Shown piece by piece: positions 17,284 to 26,303 of a DNA stretch of 64,000 nt. The position numbers and the translations under genes were made by a program. Below the pieces are notes generated by a model, which saw only the letters and a program-made list of their open reading frames with translations, made no database searches and was not told the DNA's origin. Within the stretch, counting starts at the first letter, position 1. Every line of letters starts with the position of its first letter. The stretch is from CAYVIB01 sp964451365 (GTDB lineage: Bacteria > Pseudomonadota > Gammaproteobacteria > Pseudomonadales > Cellvibrionaceae), in the NCBI GenBank assembly GCA_964451365.1, contig CAYVIB010000026.1:1-64000 (forward strand), in the 5' to 3' direction.

Positions 17284-19662
17284 ATGATGACTAAAAAACC
17301 CTGGAGGTTTCTGCGTGCCCCGCTTGCCGGTGGCTCTCTATTGATATCCTCCCTTTTTTCCTTACAGGCGTTCGCCGTCCAATGCGAATACAATGTCACC
17401 AACGACTGGGGATCCGGCTTTACCGCCAGTATCACCATTTCCAACGATGGTTCCAGCAATATAACGGCCTGGGAGGTCGAGTGGCAGCAGAATGGCGGCT
17501 CGACCGTTACCGCTTTGTGGAATGCCGATTGGTCCGGCAACAATCCTTATACCGCCAGCAACCTGGGCTGGAATGGCGCGATTTCACCCGGAGCATCACA
17601 AAATTTTGGTTTCCAGGGTGATGGCAGTGATTCGACCGGAAACATTTTGGGTTGTACTGCCGAAGTGGGCGGCTCTTCGAGCAGTTCGTCAAGCTCTTCC
17701 GGTTCGACTTCTTCATCAAATTCAACTTCTTCATCGACTTCAGGCAGTTCATCATCCAGTTCGTCTAGTACCAGTTCCTCTTCCAGTTCATCCGGCGGAA
17801 CCACTACAACATTTTCTCGCTATACACCGTCGGGCTATACCCATTGCGCCGATGTCGGTGAGACCTGCGTCGTAACCGAGCCGGTCGATGCCATATTGGG
17901 CGGCTGCTTCAGGTACACCAGCCCGACCGAGACAGCCGGCGGCTGCAGCCATGGCTCCATCACGCGCATGACCGAGAGCTTCGTGTGCGACGATCCACCA
18001 CTGGAAGGAAGCGGCGCCTTCGGCAGCACTGTTAATTGTTCAATACGTCCTGCTACCACATCGTCATCCAGTTCCTCTTCAAGCTCTTCCAGTTCGAGCG
18101 GCGGCACTTGTACAACTCAATGCAACTGGTACGGCGAAATCCGCCCGCTTTGCCAAAACCAGGACAGCGGCTGGGGCTGGGAGAACAATCAAAGCTGTAT
18201 CGGCGAAACCACCTGTAACGACCAATGGGGTGATGGCGGCGTCGTTTCGGACTGTTCCTCTTCCAGCAGTTCAAGCTCTTCATCTTCCTCAAGTTCAAGC
18301 AACTCATCGAGCTCGACTTCCAGCTCCAGCAGCTCCTCAAGCTCGAGTTCAAGCAGCTCAAGTTCAAGCTCGTCCAGTTCGAGTTCCGGTGGCGGCATTC
18401 CCAATGCCGCGAGTAATGGCTACCCCTACTGCCGTTCCGCCGATTCCGACCCGGACGGCGATGGCTGGGGCTGGGAAAACAGCTATTCCTGTATCGTCCA
18501 CGGCTCGTCCGCGGATCCCGGTGTTGGCGATTACCCCTACTGTGTGATCGGCGGGTCGCAGTTGACGCTATGCGCGAGCGATAATGGCAGCTGGGGCAGC
18601 GAAAATGGCGAAATTTGCCTGTCCGAAAGCATGTGTCCGGGCATGGGCAGTCCCGTTCAGGACCCGATGCGCACCACACCAGTCAACCCCGGCGCCGACG
18701 CCACCACGCAAAGCGTGTACGCCTATTTAAGATCAGTCTGGGGCAACCATATGTTGTCCGGCCAACAGGACCTGACCTGGCAGGATAATATCGACCAGTA
18801 TCAACGTGTTACCAACGATACCGGTCGTGCACCCGCCATTATGGGCTACGACTTTATGAATTACGGTTTGTGGGAAGGCAATCCCGGTCTGGCACAAACA
18901 GAGGAGGCGATCACTCATTGGGAGCGCGGCGGGCTGGTAACGTTCTGCTGGCACTGGCGCGATCCGAATGCGAGCGATACCACTATCGGTGAGTTTTATA
19001 CCGACAGTACGTCGTTCCAGATTCCCATTGTCAACGGTCAGTTGGATACCAACAGTACCGCTTACGTCAATATCGAATCCGATATCGCGCTGATCGCGGC
19101 CGAGCTGCAAACACTGGAAAACGCCGGTGTAACCGTGCTTTGGCGTCCGCTGCACGAAGCCTCCGGCGGCTGGTTCTGGTGGGGCCGCAACGACCGCACC
19201 GACGGGATTCCAGCAGCTTATGCACAGGTTGTATTGTGGCGTCATCTCTACAACCGCCTGACCAACGACTACGGCCTTAACAACCTGCTTTGGGTGTGGA
19301 ACGGCCAGAGCGCTGCCTGGTATCCCGGTGATGAATATGTGGATATCGTGAGCCACGATGTTTACGACGGCAGCCAGAATTATGAGTCACAGGTTTCAAC
19401 CTACAACCTGGCAAAGAATTATCCTCAGGAAGTGAAAATGGTCGCGATGAGTGAAAACAGCAATATTCCCGATCCCGACCTGATGGAAGCCGACGGCGCG
19501 TGGTGGCTGTATTTTGTCGTATGGAATGATACCGACACCGCCGAGGGCGTCACCAGCGACAGTAATTTCTGGACAGGCGAATACTACAATACCAACGCGC
19601 ACAAGATGCACGTTTACAATCACGAAAACGTTATTACGCTGGATGAACTTCCGGAATTCTGA
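17284..19662 (+). CDS. Multimodular GH26 endo-beta-mannanase (CBM2, CBM10)
   Basis: A 792-residue secreted mannanase. Order: signal peptide ending at about residue 30 (AFAVQ); CBM2 (CEYNVTNDWGSGFTASI, about 32-130); a poly-Ser linker; a Cys-rich module beginning TPSGYTHCADVGETC (about 175-255) of a type found in other secreted enzymes; poly-Ser; CBM10 (CNWYGEIRPLCQNQDSGWGW, about 280-325); poly-Ser; a second CBM10-like pair (YPYCRSADSDPDGDGWGWEN and the block after it); then GH26 from about 465. The acid/base is Glu in WRPLHEASGG and the nucleophile is Glu in AMSENSNIPDPD. The ATG at 17284 follows AAGAGGAAATA; the longer frame from a TTG at 17146 would spoil the signal peptide. Confidence 0.94.
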   Translation: MMTKKPWRFLRAPLAGGSLLISSLFSLQAFAVQCEYNVTNDWGSGFTASITISNDGSSNITAWEVEWQQNGGSTVTALWNADWSGNNPYTASNLGWNGAISPGASQNFGFQGDGSDSTGNILGCTAEVGGSSSSSSSSSGSTSSSNSTSSSTSGSSSSSSSSTSSSSSSSGGTTTTFSRYTPSGYTHCADVGETCVVTEPVDAILGGCFRYTSPTETAGGCSHGSITRMTESFVCDDPPLEGSGAFGSTVNCSIRPATTSSSSSSSSSSSSSGGTCTTQCNWYGEIRPLCQNQDSGWGWENNQSCIGETTCNDQWGDGGVVSDCSSSSSSSSSSSSSSSNSSSSTSSSSSSSSSSSSSSSSSSSSSSSGGGIPNAASNGYPYCRSADSDPDGDGWGWENSYSCIVHGSSADPGVGDYPYCVIGGSQLTLCASDNGSWGSENGEICLSESMCPGMGSPVQDPMRTTPVNPGADATTQSVYAYLRSVWGNHMLSGQQDLTWQDNIDQYQRVTNDTGRAPAIMGYDFMNYGLWEGNPGLAQTEEAITHWERGGLVTFCWHWRDPNASDTTIGEFYTDSTSFQIPIVNGQLDTNSTAYVNIESDIALIAAELQTLENAGVTVLWRPLHEASGGWFWWGRNDRTDGIPAAYAQVVLWRHLYNRLTNDYGLNNLLWVWNGQSAAWYPGDEYVDIVSHDVYDGSQNYESQVSTYNLAKNYPQEVKMVAMSENSNIPDPDLMEADGAWWLYFVVWNDTDTAEGVTSDSNFWTGEYYNTNAHKMHVYNHENVITLDELPEF
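17674..18392 (+). repeat. Poly-serine linker repeats of the GH26 protein
   Basis: Low-complexity runs of AGC, AGT, TCA, TCT, TCC and TCG codons at about 17674-17802, 18058-18100 and 18255-18392 encode Ser-rich linkers between modules. Serine codons are mixed, so the runs are not simple triplet repeats. They generate spurious Glu/Leu-rich open frames on the opposite strand. Confidence 0.9.
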
Positions 19663-19685
19663 TGCATGATTGAAACCCACTTCAC

Positions 19686-19711
19686 AGCCCGCTTTTAGCG
19701 GGCTTTTTTTT
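19686..19711 (+). terminator. Intrinsic terminator of the mannanase gene
   Basis: AGCCCGC-TTTTA-GCGGGCT followed by a T run, 24 bp after the stop codon. Confidence 0.9.
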
Positions 19712-19838
19712 GCGGCAAAAGAGCTGGTGGCCACACGCTTTGCGCGACTGCCGTCGATATCGGTTAGCAGAAATGAAATAACTTGCTTAAAATCTACTAT
19801 TATTATTAACCAGCTGATTTTTTGCGGGGATATTGGCA

Positions 19839-20054
19839 ATGAGCGATGATGAAGACACAACAATTTACTGCGCTGTTGTAAACGACGAAGAACAGTATTC
19901 GATATGGCCGGTGGACAGGGAAATTCCCCTGGGTTGGAAAGATACAGGCAAACACGGCACGAAGGCGGAGGTTCTCGCCTGGATTGAGGAAATCTGGACT
20001 GATATGCGGCCCAGGAGCCTGCGTGAAAAAATGGACAATGACGGAAACAGCTAA
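19839..20054 (+). CDS. MbtH-like protein (orphan)
   Basis: A 71-residue member of the MbtH family, small cofactors that bind and activate adenylation domains of non-ribosomal peptide synthetases. The signature residues are present: NDEEQYSIWP, the Gly-Trp of PLGWKDTG, and WTDMRPRSLRE. The ATG at 19839 follows GGGGA with a spacing of 8; a TTG two codons earlier is less likely. No adenylation or peptide-synthetase gene is in the window, so its partner must lie elsewhere or be lost. Confidence 0.9.
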   Translation: MSDDEDTTIYCAVVNDEEQYSIWPVDREIPLGWKDTGKHGTKAEVLAWIEEIWTDMRPRSLREKMDNDGNS

Positions 20055-20341
20055 ATCTCACGTGGAATAAGCCCGCTTTAACAGCATAACCAGATGGGTT
20101 ATGCAAAAAGGCGAAAAGGCCGTCATCTTCGCACAGCGGCGATCCAGGGATCACGATCATTGCAATGGATCTGGATGTCCGCCGCGCGAACATGACATGT
20201 GGAAAAAGGCCAAAGTATTCGGCTTCCTTTTTTCTTTTTGGCTAAAAACCCTTAATTTTCAGGCCCGCGTTTCGCTCACGCAAACGTGGACTTTCAAGCC
20301 ACATGTTTTGTTTTTTCTTTTAAAATAAAAAGATCGAACGC

Positions 20342-21039
20342 ATGAAAACTCTTTGGATATTCCTTTTTTTGTCAGCTTTTCTGTCATTTGCTTCGCCGAC
20401 TCATCCAGGTTTACCGTATTTGAATTTGATACAAGCGCCGAAGAAATTCAACTGTTCCTGAATGACGCAACCGGCCGTCCATTCCATCGGCTTGAAAACC
20501 TGGACAAATGGCTTGCAACGAAAGGAAAACACCTCACCTTCGCCATGAACGCCGGCATGTTCAAACCGGATTATTCGCCGTTGGGCCTTTATGTTACGAA
20601 AAGAAAGGAACTTGTACCGCTGAACCTGTCTTCCGGTCAGGGCAATTTTTTTATGAAGCCAAACGGCGTATTTTTTCTTACAGCCGACGGACCAGGCATT
20701 GTCGAGTCATCCAAATATTCCGCCGACGCTTCGGACGTACTCCTGGCAACGCAATCGGGCCCCCTCTTGGTTGAACAAGGTGTTATTCACCCCGCGTTCA
20801 ACCCGGTGTCCAAATCCCGTTTCATTCGGAATGGTGTCGGCGTAAGAGGCAATATAGCTATTTTTGTTATCAGCAACGAACCTGTCACCTTCCACGAACT
20901 GGCGATCTTTTTTAAAAAGAAACTCAAATGTAAAGATGCGCTTTATCTGGACGGTGTCGTTTCGTCGGTGTACCTGCCGGAGCGGAAACGAACGGATTCA
21001 CGCGTCAATTTGGGGCCTATTATAGCGGTCGTTCAATAA
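20342..21039 (+). pseudogene. Phosphodiester glycosidase family protein, frame broken in signal peptide
   Basis: The frame from about 20371 to 21039 encodes a DUF2233/NAGPA-type domain (FAMNAGMF, LNLSSGQGNFFMKPNGVF, ATQSGPLL, IRNGVGV, ALYLDGVVSSVYLP), a periplasmic family that removes sugars from phosphodiester-linked glycans. It has no good start of its own. The ATG at 20342 begins a signal peptide (MKTLWIFLF) in another frame. One extra T in the seven-T run at 20364-20370 would join them as MKTLWIFLFFVSFSVICFAD, a normal signal peptide. This is a mutation, slippage control or a sequencing error; otherwise the gene looks intact. Confidence 0.75.
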
Positions 21040-21181
21040 CGGTCATACGCCGCGGTCAATAACCAAACCCGGGAGCGCACCCGGATTTTATGGTAGAATC
21101 CCGCGCCACTAGACAAACCAGGGGCCTCTGCAATCGCCTGGTTAACCGTTCGGTAAATAACAATAAACCTGGGGAAATACC

Positions 21182-23593
21182 ATGATCAAGCCGATTACCC
21201 TCATCGTCTTCCACCTTCTGTGTCTGTTCATGCTTGCCGCCTGCGGCGGCGGAGGCGGCGGAAGCACCAACGGTGGCAATCAAGGCGGAAGCCAGCAGCA
21301 AGGGGCATTTACCCTGGCGAGAAATGAGGCCAACTTTGAGCTGACTTCGTGGGGTGCCGCCAACCAGACCATCGCGCTCACATTGACAGGCTCTGGCACT
21401 ACCTATGTGGGTGCCGCGTTTACCGATGGCCAGAGCCAGCCCAGTTGGCTTACGGTGGATATCACCGGTTCCGGCTCCAGCTATTCCGTTGTTATCACCG
21501 CGGATGCATTCGGGCTGGCTGAGGGTTCACATTCGGCCAATTTTTCCGTGGGCACGGCGGATGGTGAGGGTAACGTCCTGCAAAGCAAAGTGATTACCGT
21601 TAACCTGACTGTCCTGGCCGCGATCTCATTTTCCGAAACCTCGCAATCCGCCAGTTTTGTTTACGGCTCCGACCAGACAAGCCTGCCCATAACCCATTCC
21701 TTTACCGCCGGCAGCAGTACCAGTTGGACAGCTGGCTCGAATCAGCCCTGGCTTTCTGTCAGCAACCCCTCCGGCAGCGGTAGCGGTAATATTCACGCGA
21801 CAATTGACGCCACGGATCTGGCACCCGGCTCCTATTCCGCGGAACTAACGTTGACGGACGATGAACGCCCGCAAAACCGCTCCACCGTTTCGTATTCCGT
21901 GGAGGTAACCGAACCGGAACTTACCCTGGAGCAAGCCGAGTTGGTATTGGGTGGCACCGACGGAGTGGAGGCCCTCGAAACACAGTTGTCATTCAACCTC
22001 AATACCGGCACACAAACTTATCCCTGGTCAATTGCGGTGACGGAACATGAAGGTAGCGGTTGGCTCTCCCTTGGCACCGAGAGTGGTGATATTGGGGGAG
22101 AACCAGAAAGTATCAGGATTGCAGGGCCGGAGCTTATCCAGAGCGGAACATATACCGCCACGCTGGATTTCTCCGTTACGGTAAAAGAGCAGACGTTAAC
22201 GCGGGAAATTCCGGTTACCTTACACAAAGAAGCCAACCGGATCATAGTCAGCAGCGCGGGCGTGGCATTTACCAGCGCACCAACCCGTTCCGTGTTGAAT
22301 CGAACAGTAAAAGTATTGAGCAGTATTGATCGCGACGATACCCCCTGGACGGCGACTGCCAGTCAGAATTGGATTAGCGTTACACCCAGTGGCGAAACTG
22401 GAGACAATCTGGAAATAAGTGTTTCCGCCGAGGGTCTAGCACCAGGCGAGATTTATTTTGGCGAGATAAGCGTTACCTCATCGGACGAACGTGTTGAAAA
22501 TGAAGAAAGCATTCGTGTGGGACTGACGGTCTTGGCGGAAGATCCACAGGAAATTATCACTGTAGAGCTTCCCGTAAGCTCTGATTTTATAACGGCCAGC
22601 CCCGTGGAACCGCTTGTGTTCACCAAAGTGGATAATGACATACGGGCATACAATGTGTTTACCGGCATTGTCGAACGTACTTTTACCGACCTGGCCGGCG
22701 GACCGGGCGGCATGACCATGAGCGACGATGGCCGCAGCCTCTTTATCTATAACCATACAGACACGGAAGTGGTTGAAGTGGATTCGGTAACCGGTGTGGT
22801 TCGGCACCGATACCCGACCACCGGCGGGAATATCGACTATATGCAACCGGCCTATATGCGCCCGAATGGAATTCCGCTGTTGGTGGGCGCTGGCCCGCAC
22901 ATTTACAACGTCGAAACATTCGAGGAAATCACCCCCAGCAATGAGTTCGCCACAATTCCCGGCGGGCTCAGCTTGTCGGTGGCAAGCAGTAATCCAGCTT
23001 GGGTTGTCGGAACCAACGGCGAACTCTACGAGTTTTATTACTCGGCGTTAAACGGGGGGGAGCTTTCCGTCGAACAGATATTTTCCGCGGGCACCGCGCA
23101 AGGCCGCGATGGCCAGGCGTGTGTCAGTGCCGATGGAACACAGGTTTACACCGCCAGTGGCGCTCCCTATAACTTCCCCGGTACCGGCATAGAAAGCGGA
23201 CAACAGGAGCAGGTGCTGGATGGCACAAACTACCCCAATTCCATTCTGTGCGGATGGAATGGCGTAATCATCGGAGGGGCAGAATCCTACTACAACGAAA
23301 TTGATATCTTTATATACAACGGAAATACCGGACAGAGCCTGGGCAATTTGAGCTCATCCACCCAAACAAGCTATCGCAGTCTTATTCATCGTGGGTTGGC
23401 TTTATCCGGCGATGCAGCGCGACTTGTTTCCATCAGTGAAGTTTACGACGATTATAATCAATTGCGTTTTTACACCATTCCACCTCAAATTACCCAAACA
23501 GTGTTTGTTGATGTATTGGATTCTGAGTGGCGGTTCGGCGCCTACGACACCGATAATGGAAATTATTTGAAGGCGAAAACGATAACCACGTAA
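21182..23593 (+). CDS. BACON-domain lipoprotein with beta-propeller-like region
   Basis: An 803-residue outer-surface or periplasmic lipoprotein: lipobox LAAC (Cys about 21) then a Gly-rich tether. From about 35 to 450 come four Ig-like repeats of the BACON type, recognisable by repeated phrases such as SQPSWLTVDITGSGSSY, NQPWLSVSNPSGSGSGN and SQNWISVTPSGETGDN; these modules are thought to bind glycans or mucin. Residues about 460-780 look like a beta-propeller (FTKVDNDIRAYNVFTG, MTMSDDGRSLFIYN). The stop at 23593 comes from a frame change; the natural C-terminal domain probably continues in the next frame to 24033. Confidence 0.75.
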   Translation: MIKPITLIVFHLLCLFMLAACGGGGGGSTNGGNQGGSQQQGAFTLARNEANFELTSWGAANQTIALTLTGSGTTYVGAAFTDGQSQPSWLTVDITGSGSSYSVVITADAFGLAEGSHSANFSVGTADGEGNVLQSKVITVNLTVLAAISFSETSQSASFVYGSDQTSLPITHSFTAGSSTSWTAGSNQPWLSVSNPSGSGSGNIHATIDATDLAPGSYSAELTLTDDERPQNRSTVSYSVEVTEPELTLEQAELVLGGTDGVEALETQLSFNLNTGTQTYPWSIAVTEHEGSGWLSLGTESGDIGGEPESIRIAGPELIQSGTYTATLDFSVTVKEQTLTREIPVTLHKEANRIIVSSAGVAFTSAPTRSVLNRTVKVLSSIDRDDTPWTATASQNWISVTPSGETGDNLEISVSAEGLAPGEIYFGEISVTSSDERVENEESIRVGLTVLAEDPQEIITVELPVSSDFITASPVEPLVFTKVDNDIRAYNVFTGIVERTFTDLAGGPGGMTMSDDGRSLFIYNHTDTEVVEVDSVTGVVRHRYPTTGGNIDYMQPAYMRPNGIPLLVGAGPHIYNVETFEEITPSNEFATIPGGLSLSVASSNPAWVVGTNGELYEFYYSALNGGELSVEQIFSAGTAQGRDGQACVSADGTQVYTASGAPYNFPGTGIESGQQEQVLDGTNYPNSILCGWNGVIIGGAESYYNEIDIFIYNGNTGQSLGNLSSSTQTSYRSLIHRGLALSGDAARLVSISEVYDDYNQLRFYTIPPQITQTVFVDVLDSEWRFGAYDTDNGNYLKAKTITT

Positions 23594-24033
23594 CCTGGCA
23601 GACAATTGACAGCGGTGATGAAGCACACGCAAATGTAATTGAAGTCGAATTTCATTTAAATACGTCAGGAAACTTTTACCTCTGGGGCACCAACGGTGTG
23701 ACAGACGAAACCAAAGACATGTCTGCCTACGCCGATGGTCATCTGACATTTGATTTGCAGGTGATGGATTACGGAACGACAACCGGAGACTTACAGGTTA
23801 ATATCCACTGCGAACACCCCTGCCAAAGTGGTGATATCAGTGTCGGCCGCCCAGCGGTCGGCGAATGGGAGACAATTTCAATTCCTGTTGCCGATCTAGT
23901 GACCGGCGGCCTGGACCTGACCAGGGTGTTTACCGGTTTTCAGATTTATCCGACGATCGGTGACCAGGAAGGCGTCATCCTGCGCGTGGATAATATCTTT
24001 TGGGAAGCGGAGCAATCTGCTTTCGCCCCCTAA
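23569..24033 (+). pseudogene. Detached C-terminal ExoP-type carbohydrate-binding domain of the BACON lipoprotein
   Basis: This frame has no start near its beginning but reads FEGENDNHVTWQTIDSGD, then DMSAYADGHLTFDLQVMDYG and LRVDNIFWE, the pattern of the galactose-binding-like domain at the C-terminus of ExoP-type GH3 enzymes. The preceding residues of that domain (VDVLDSEWRFGAYDTDNGNY) are in the upstream frame. One extra T in the TTT at 23566-23568 would give NGNYFEGENDNH and one continuous protein of about 950 residues. Confidence 0.7.
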
Positions 24034-24069
24034 GCGGGAACATTGCCCCTGCCATGCCGAATGCAGGAT

Positions 24070-24097
24070 GTCCCCGGCAGAAAATTTCTGCCGGGAC
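24070..24097 (+). terminator. Hairpin after the BACON lipoprotein
   Basis: GTCCCCGGCAGAAA and ATTTCTGCCGGGAC form a long stem with one bulge 36 bp after the stop at 24033. No T run follows, so intrinsic termination is uncertain. Confidence 0.45.
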
Positions 24098-24176
24098 ACC
24101 CTGTGAGGAAGCAATTAAATAACCGTTAGCAGTGTTATTTTTTTGCAATATTTCATGGCTAGTATTGCGGGTTGTT

Positions 24177-24569
24177 TTAACTAATAAGCCCGTACAATGT
24201 ATTCCTCATACAATAACTGCCGCTTCTTCTCCCGGTCCTGCTGTCTTTGCTGCTCTGCTCCGGCGTGGTATAACGGTCGACTTTACTTTTCACTTCGTCG
24301 TTGTGACCAAACTGGATTATCACCACATCTTCCGCCTTCACTCCGTCAAGCAAGGCCCGCCAGCGCCCCTCTTCGATAAATGTGCGCGTGTTGCGGCCAT
24401 TCATCGCATGGTTGTATACCTGAACCTCATCACTAAAATAGTACGCGAATGGTTCGCCCCAACCGGTTTCCGGATAGTCCTTTGGATCCTTGGTCGACAT
24501 GGTGAAGTCGCCGGCCAGGTGGAGACCCAGCGCCAGCGCGGAACTGGCGATAACCAAAAGAAACACCAC
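24177..24569 (-). pseudogene. Dead CE12 (rhamnogalacturonan acetylesterase-like) fragment
   Basis: Residues 17-105 clearly match the N-terminal half of CE12 SGNH esterases (HLAGDFTMS, DPKDYPETGWGEPFAYYF, FIEEGRWRALLDGVK, FGHNDEV). The C-terminal half, which should carry the catalytic Asp and His, is missing: after RYTTPEQ the reading becomes unrelated. The nucleophile position in GDSxxS is Phe: the codon is TTC where Ser would be TCC. Two independent defects mean it is not a working esterase. The GTG start lacks a clear ribosome site. Confidence 0.8.
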
Positions 24570-24893
24570 GCTTAGATTTTAACTAATGCCTTCATTTTTC
24601 AGTCCCGCAATAATTTGCGCACCAGCCTTGAACATCGCAACGCCTAAAGAATAGATATTCAATTCGGTCAAGTCCAGCAAGGTATTCGGGATGCCGACGG
24701 CCCGCCATCCGAACCTGTAGGCGTAAAGCCATGCCGAATGGCCAAGCGAGAAATAAAACAGATAAAATGACCTGCAACCATTTTTAGCGATGACCTGGCA
24801 GCTTACGGTCACGCCGGATACGTGCCAACCGGTGGAAACCGGCAACAGCGTCAACGCCATGGCCACTTTTACGGGGAACAAGAGAGGATCGAT
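24570..24893. other. Intergenic region, possible decayed coding sequence
   Basis: A 324-bp gap between the CE12 fragment and the AraC-type gene. A minus-strand frame at 24579-24881 encodes hydrophobic stretches (FYLFYFSLGHSAWLYAYRFG) without a recognised family; it may be decayed coding sequence. The AraC-type gene's ribosome site AGAGAGGA lies at the right end. Confidence 0.3.
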
Positions 24894-26072
24894 TTGAAAA
24901 CAGTGCTATTTAACGTTCACGACGTGACACTGCTGTTAATTGTCGGTGAATGCAGTATGTTGGCGTTGTTTTTTCTGGTCCATCGGGGTTCCAGGCCCGT
25001 CAGCCACTTATTGTTGTCAGCCTTTCTGCTACTGAACGCTTTGATTGCACTGCATACCCTGATCGTATGGGGAGATGCGGTGCGCTTCCGGGTGTTTGAA
25101 TTTTCTCCTTATATCTTTTTTGCGTTCAGCTTTGCCTTTTTCCTGCAAGGCCCCGTGCTGTACTGGTATACAAGGTCGCTGATCTACAAGGATTTCCGGT
25201 TTGTGGCAACCGACTGGCTCCACCTGATACCCACCCTGCTGACACCGGTTTACCTTTACTTCGTTTACTACCGGCATTCTCCGGAATTAAAGAGTTGGCT
25301 GGCCCTGGAGTCCGGGATATACCAGGCCCACGGCTACAACTTGTTCGTCCATATGCAGAAAGCCGTGGTGGTTGTTTACGGGGTGATGTGCCTTTACCAG
25401 CTTCACCGCTACCGCAATTTGTTGAAACACAATTATTCCAATATCGAAAAAATCGACTTCAACTGGCTGCTGCTATTGATCGGCGGGTTTCTGGTTGCCT
25501 GGCTTTGGGTTTTGATCACTCACATCGTGGGTTTTTTCGAGTTTTTTCAGCTCGGCGATATTCTGGGAATCGTGGGCAATTACCTGATTTTTATCCTGAT
25601 CAATGCGCTTATCTTCTATAGTCTCACCTATTCCGGCACCTTCGAGGGGATAAGTTCGGCAACCGGGAAACCTGATGATGGCGACCAGCGGGAAGCCGTC
25701 AACCACGAGCATGCGGACCTTATCCGCCGGATCATGCTGTCGGAAAAACTGTTTCTCAATTCACGCCTGACATTGGAAGAATTTGCCCGCCAGGTGGGGC
25801 TTTCCCCGCGCCAGGTGTCCACCGCGATCAACCGGTGCCTGAACCAGAATTTTCATGAGTTCGTCAATACTCATCGGGTCGAGGAGGCGAAACGGTTATT
25901 AAGCCAGTCCGAAGCAGGCACGCATACTGTCATTGAAATCGCCACCCTCTCCGGTTTTAACAGCAAAGCCGTTTTCAATCGCCTGTTCAAAACATACACT
26001 GGCATGACTCCCACCCAGTATCGAAGCAAATCACCGAACGAGCGGGCAAAGGTCCCGACTCCATTGAATTAA
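24894..26072 (+). CDS. AraC-family regulator with multi-pass membrane N-terminus
   Basis: A 392-residue membrane-bound transcription factor. About six or seven hydrophobic helices fill residues 8-240 (VTLLLIVGECSMLALFFLV first, YLIFILINALIFYSL last), followed by a polar linker and a C-terminal AraC helix-turn-helix pair: LTLEEFARQVGLSPRQVSTA and VIEIATLSGFNSKAVFNRLF, ending TGMTPTQYR. The TTG at 24894 sits behind AGAGAGGA and gives a tidy start; the ATG-like extension to 24822 is unsupported. Such regulators in polysaccharide degraders respond to envelope or sugar signals. The nearest rightward target is the GH16 gene. Confidence 0.85.
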   Translation: MKTVLFNVHDVTLLLIVGECSMLALFFLVHRGSRPVSHLLLSAFLLLNALIALHTLIVWGDAVRFRVFEFSPYIFFAFSFAFFLQGPVLYWYTRSLIYKDFRFVATDWLHLIPTLLTPVYLYFVYYRHSPELKSWLALESGIYQAHGYNLFVHMQKAVVVVYGVMCLYQLHRYRNLLKHNYSNIEKIDFNWLLLLIGGFLVAWLWVLITHIVGFFEFFQLGDILGIVGNYLIFILINALIFYSLTYSGTFEGISSATGKPDDGDQREAVNHEHADLIRRIMLSEKLFLNSRLTLEEFARQVGLSPRQVSTAINRCLNQNFHEFVNTHRVEEAKRLLSQSEAGTHTVIEIATLSGFNSKAVFNRLFKTYTGMTPTQYRSKSPNERAKVPTPLN

Positions 26073-26303
26073 CATTTAGTCATGGTTATTTTTTAGCCGC
26101 AACGGGCGTCCCAAAGTCTCAATATCTGCAATTCGTAAACTGTTACTTTACGACCTTCGGCACCGGACTCACACTCTCCGGAGCGTCCGGCTGGCAGCAT
26201 TAATTTAACGGCGCCTCCTGTACCTTTACCCCTAAGCCCCTGCGCCCAATGCCCGGTCCGCGCCTATAAATACAAATACTCAATCATGTAAAGCGAGGAA
26301 AAA

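Noticed and set aside
17674..18392. Poly-serine coding runs that look like a repeat array or CRISPR
   Set aside because: They are protein-coding Ser runs in the frame of the GH26 gene, with mixed Ser codons and no uniform repeat-spacer spacing.
18189..18404. Glu/Leu-rich open frame opposite the poly-serine linker
   Set aside because: It is the antisense reading of Ser codons; it has no ribosome site and no family.
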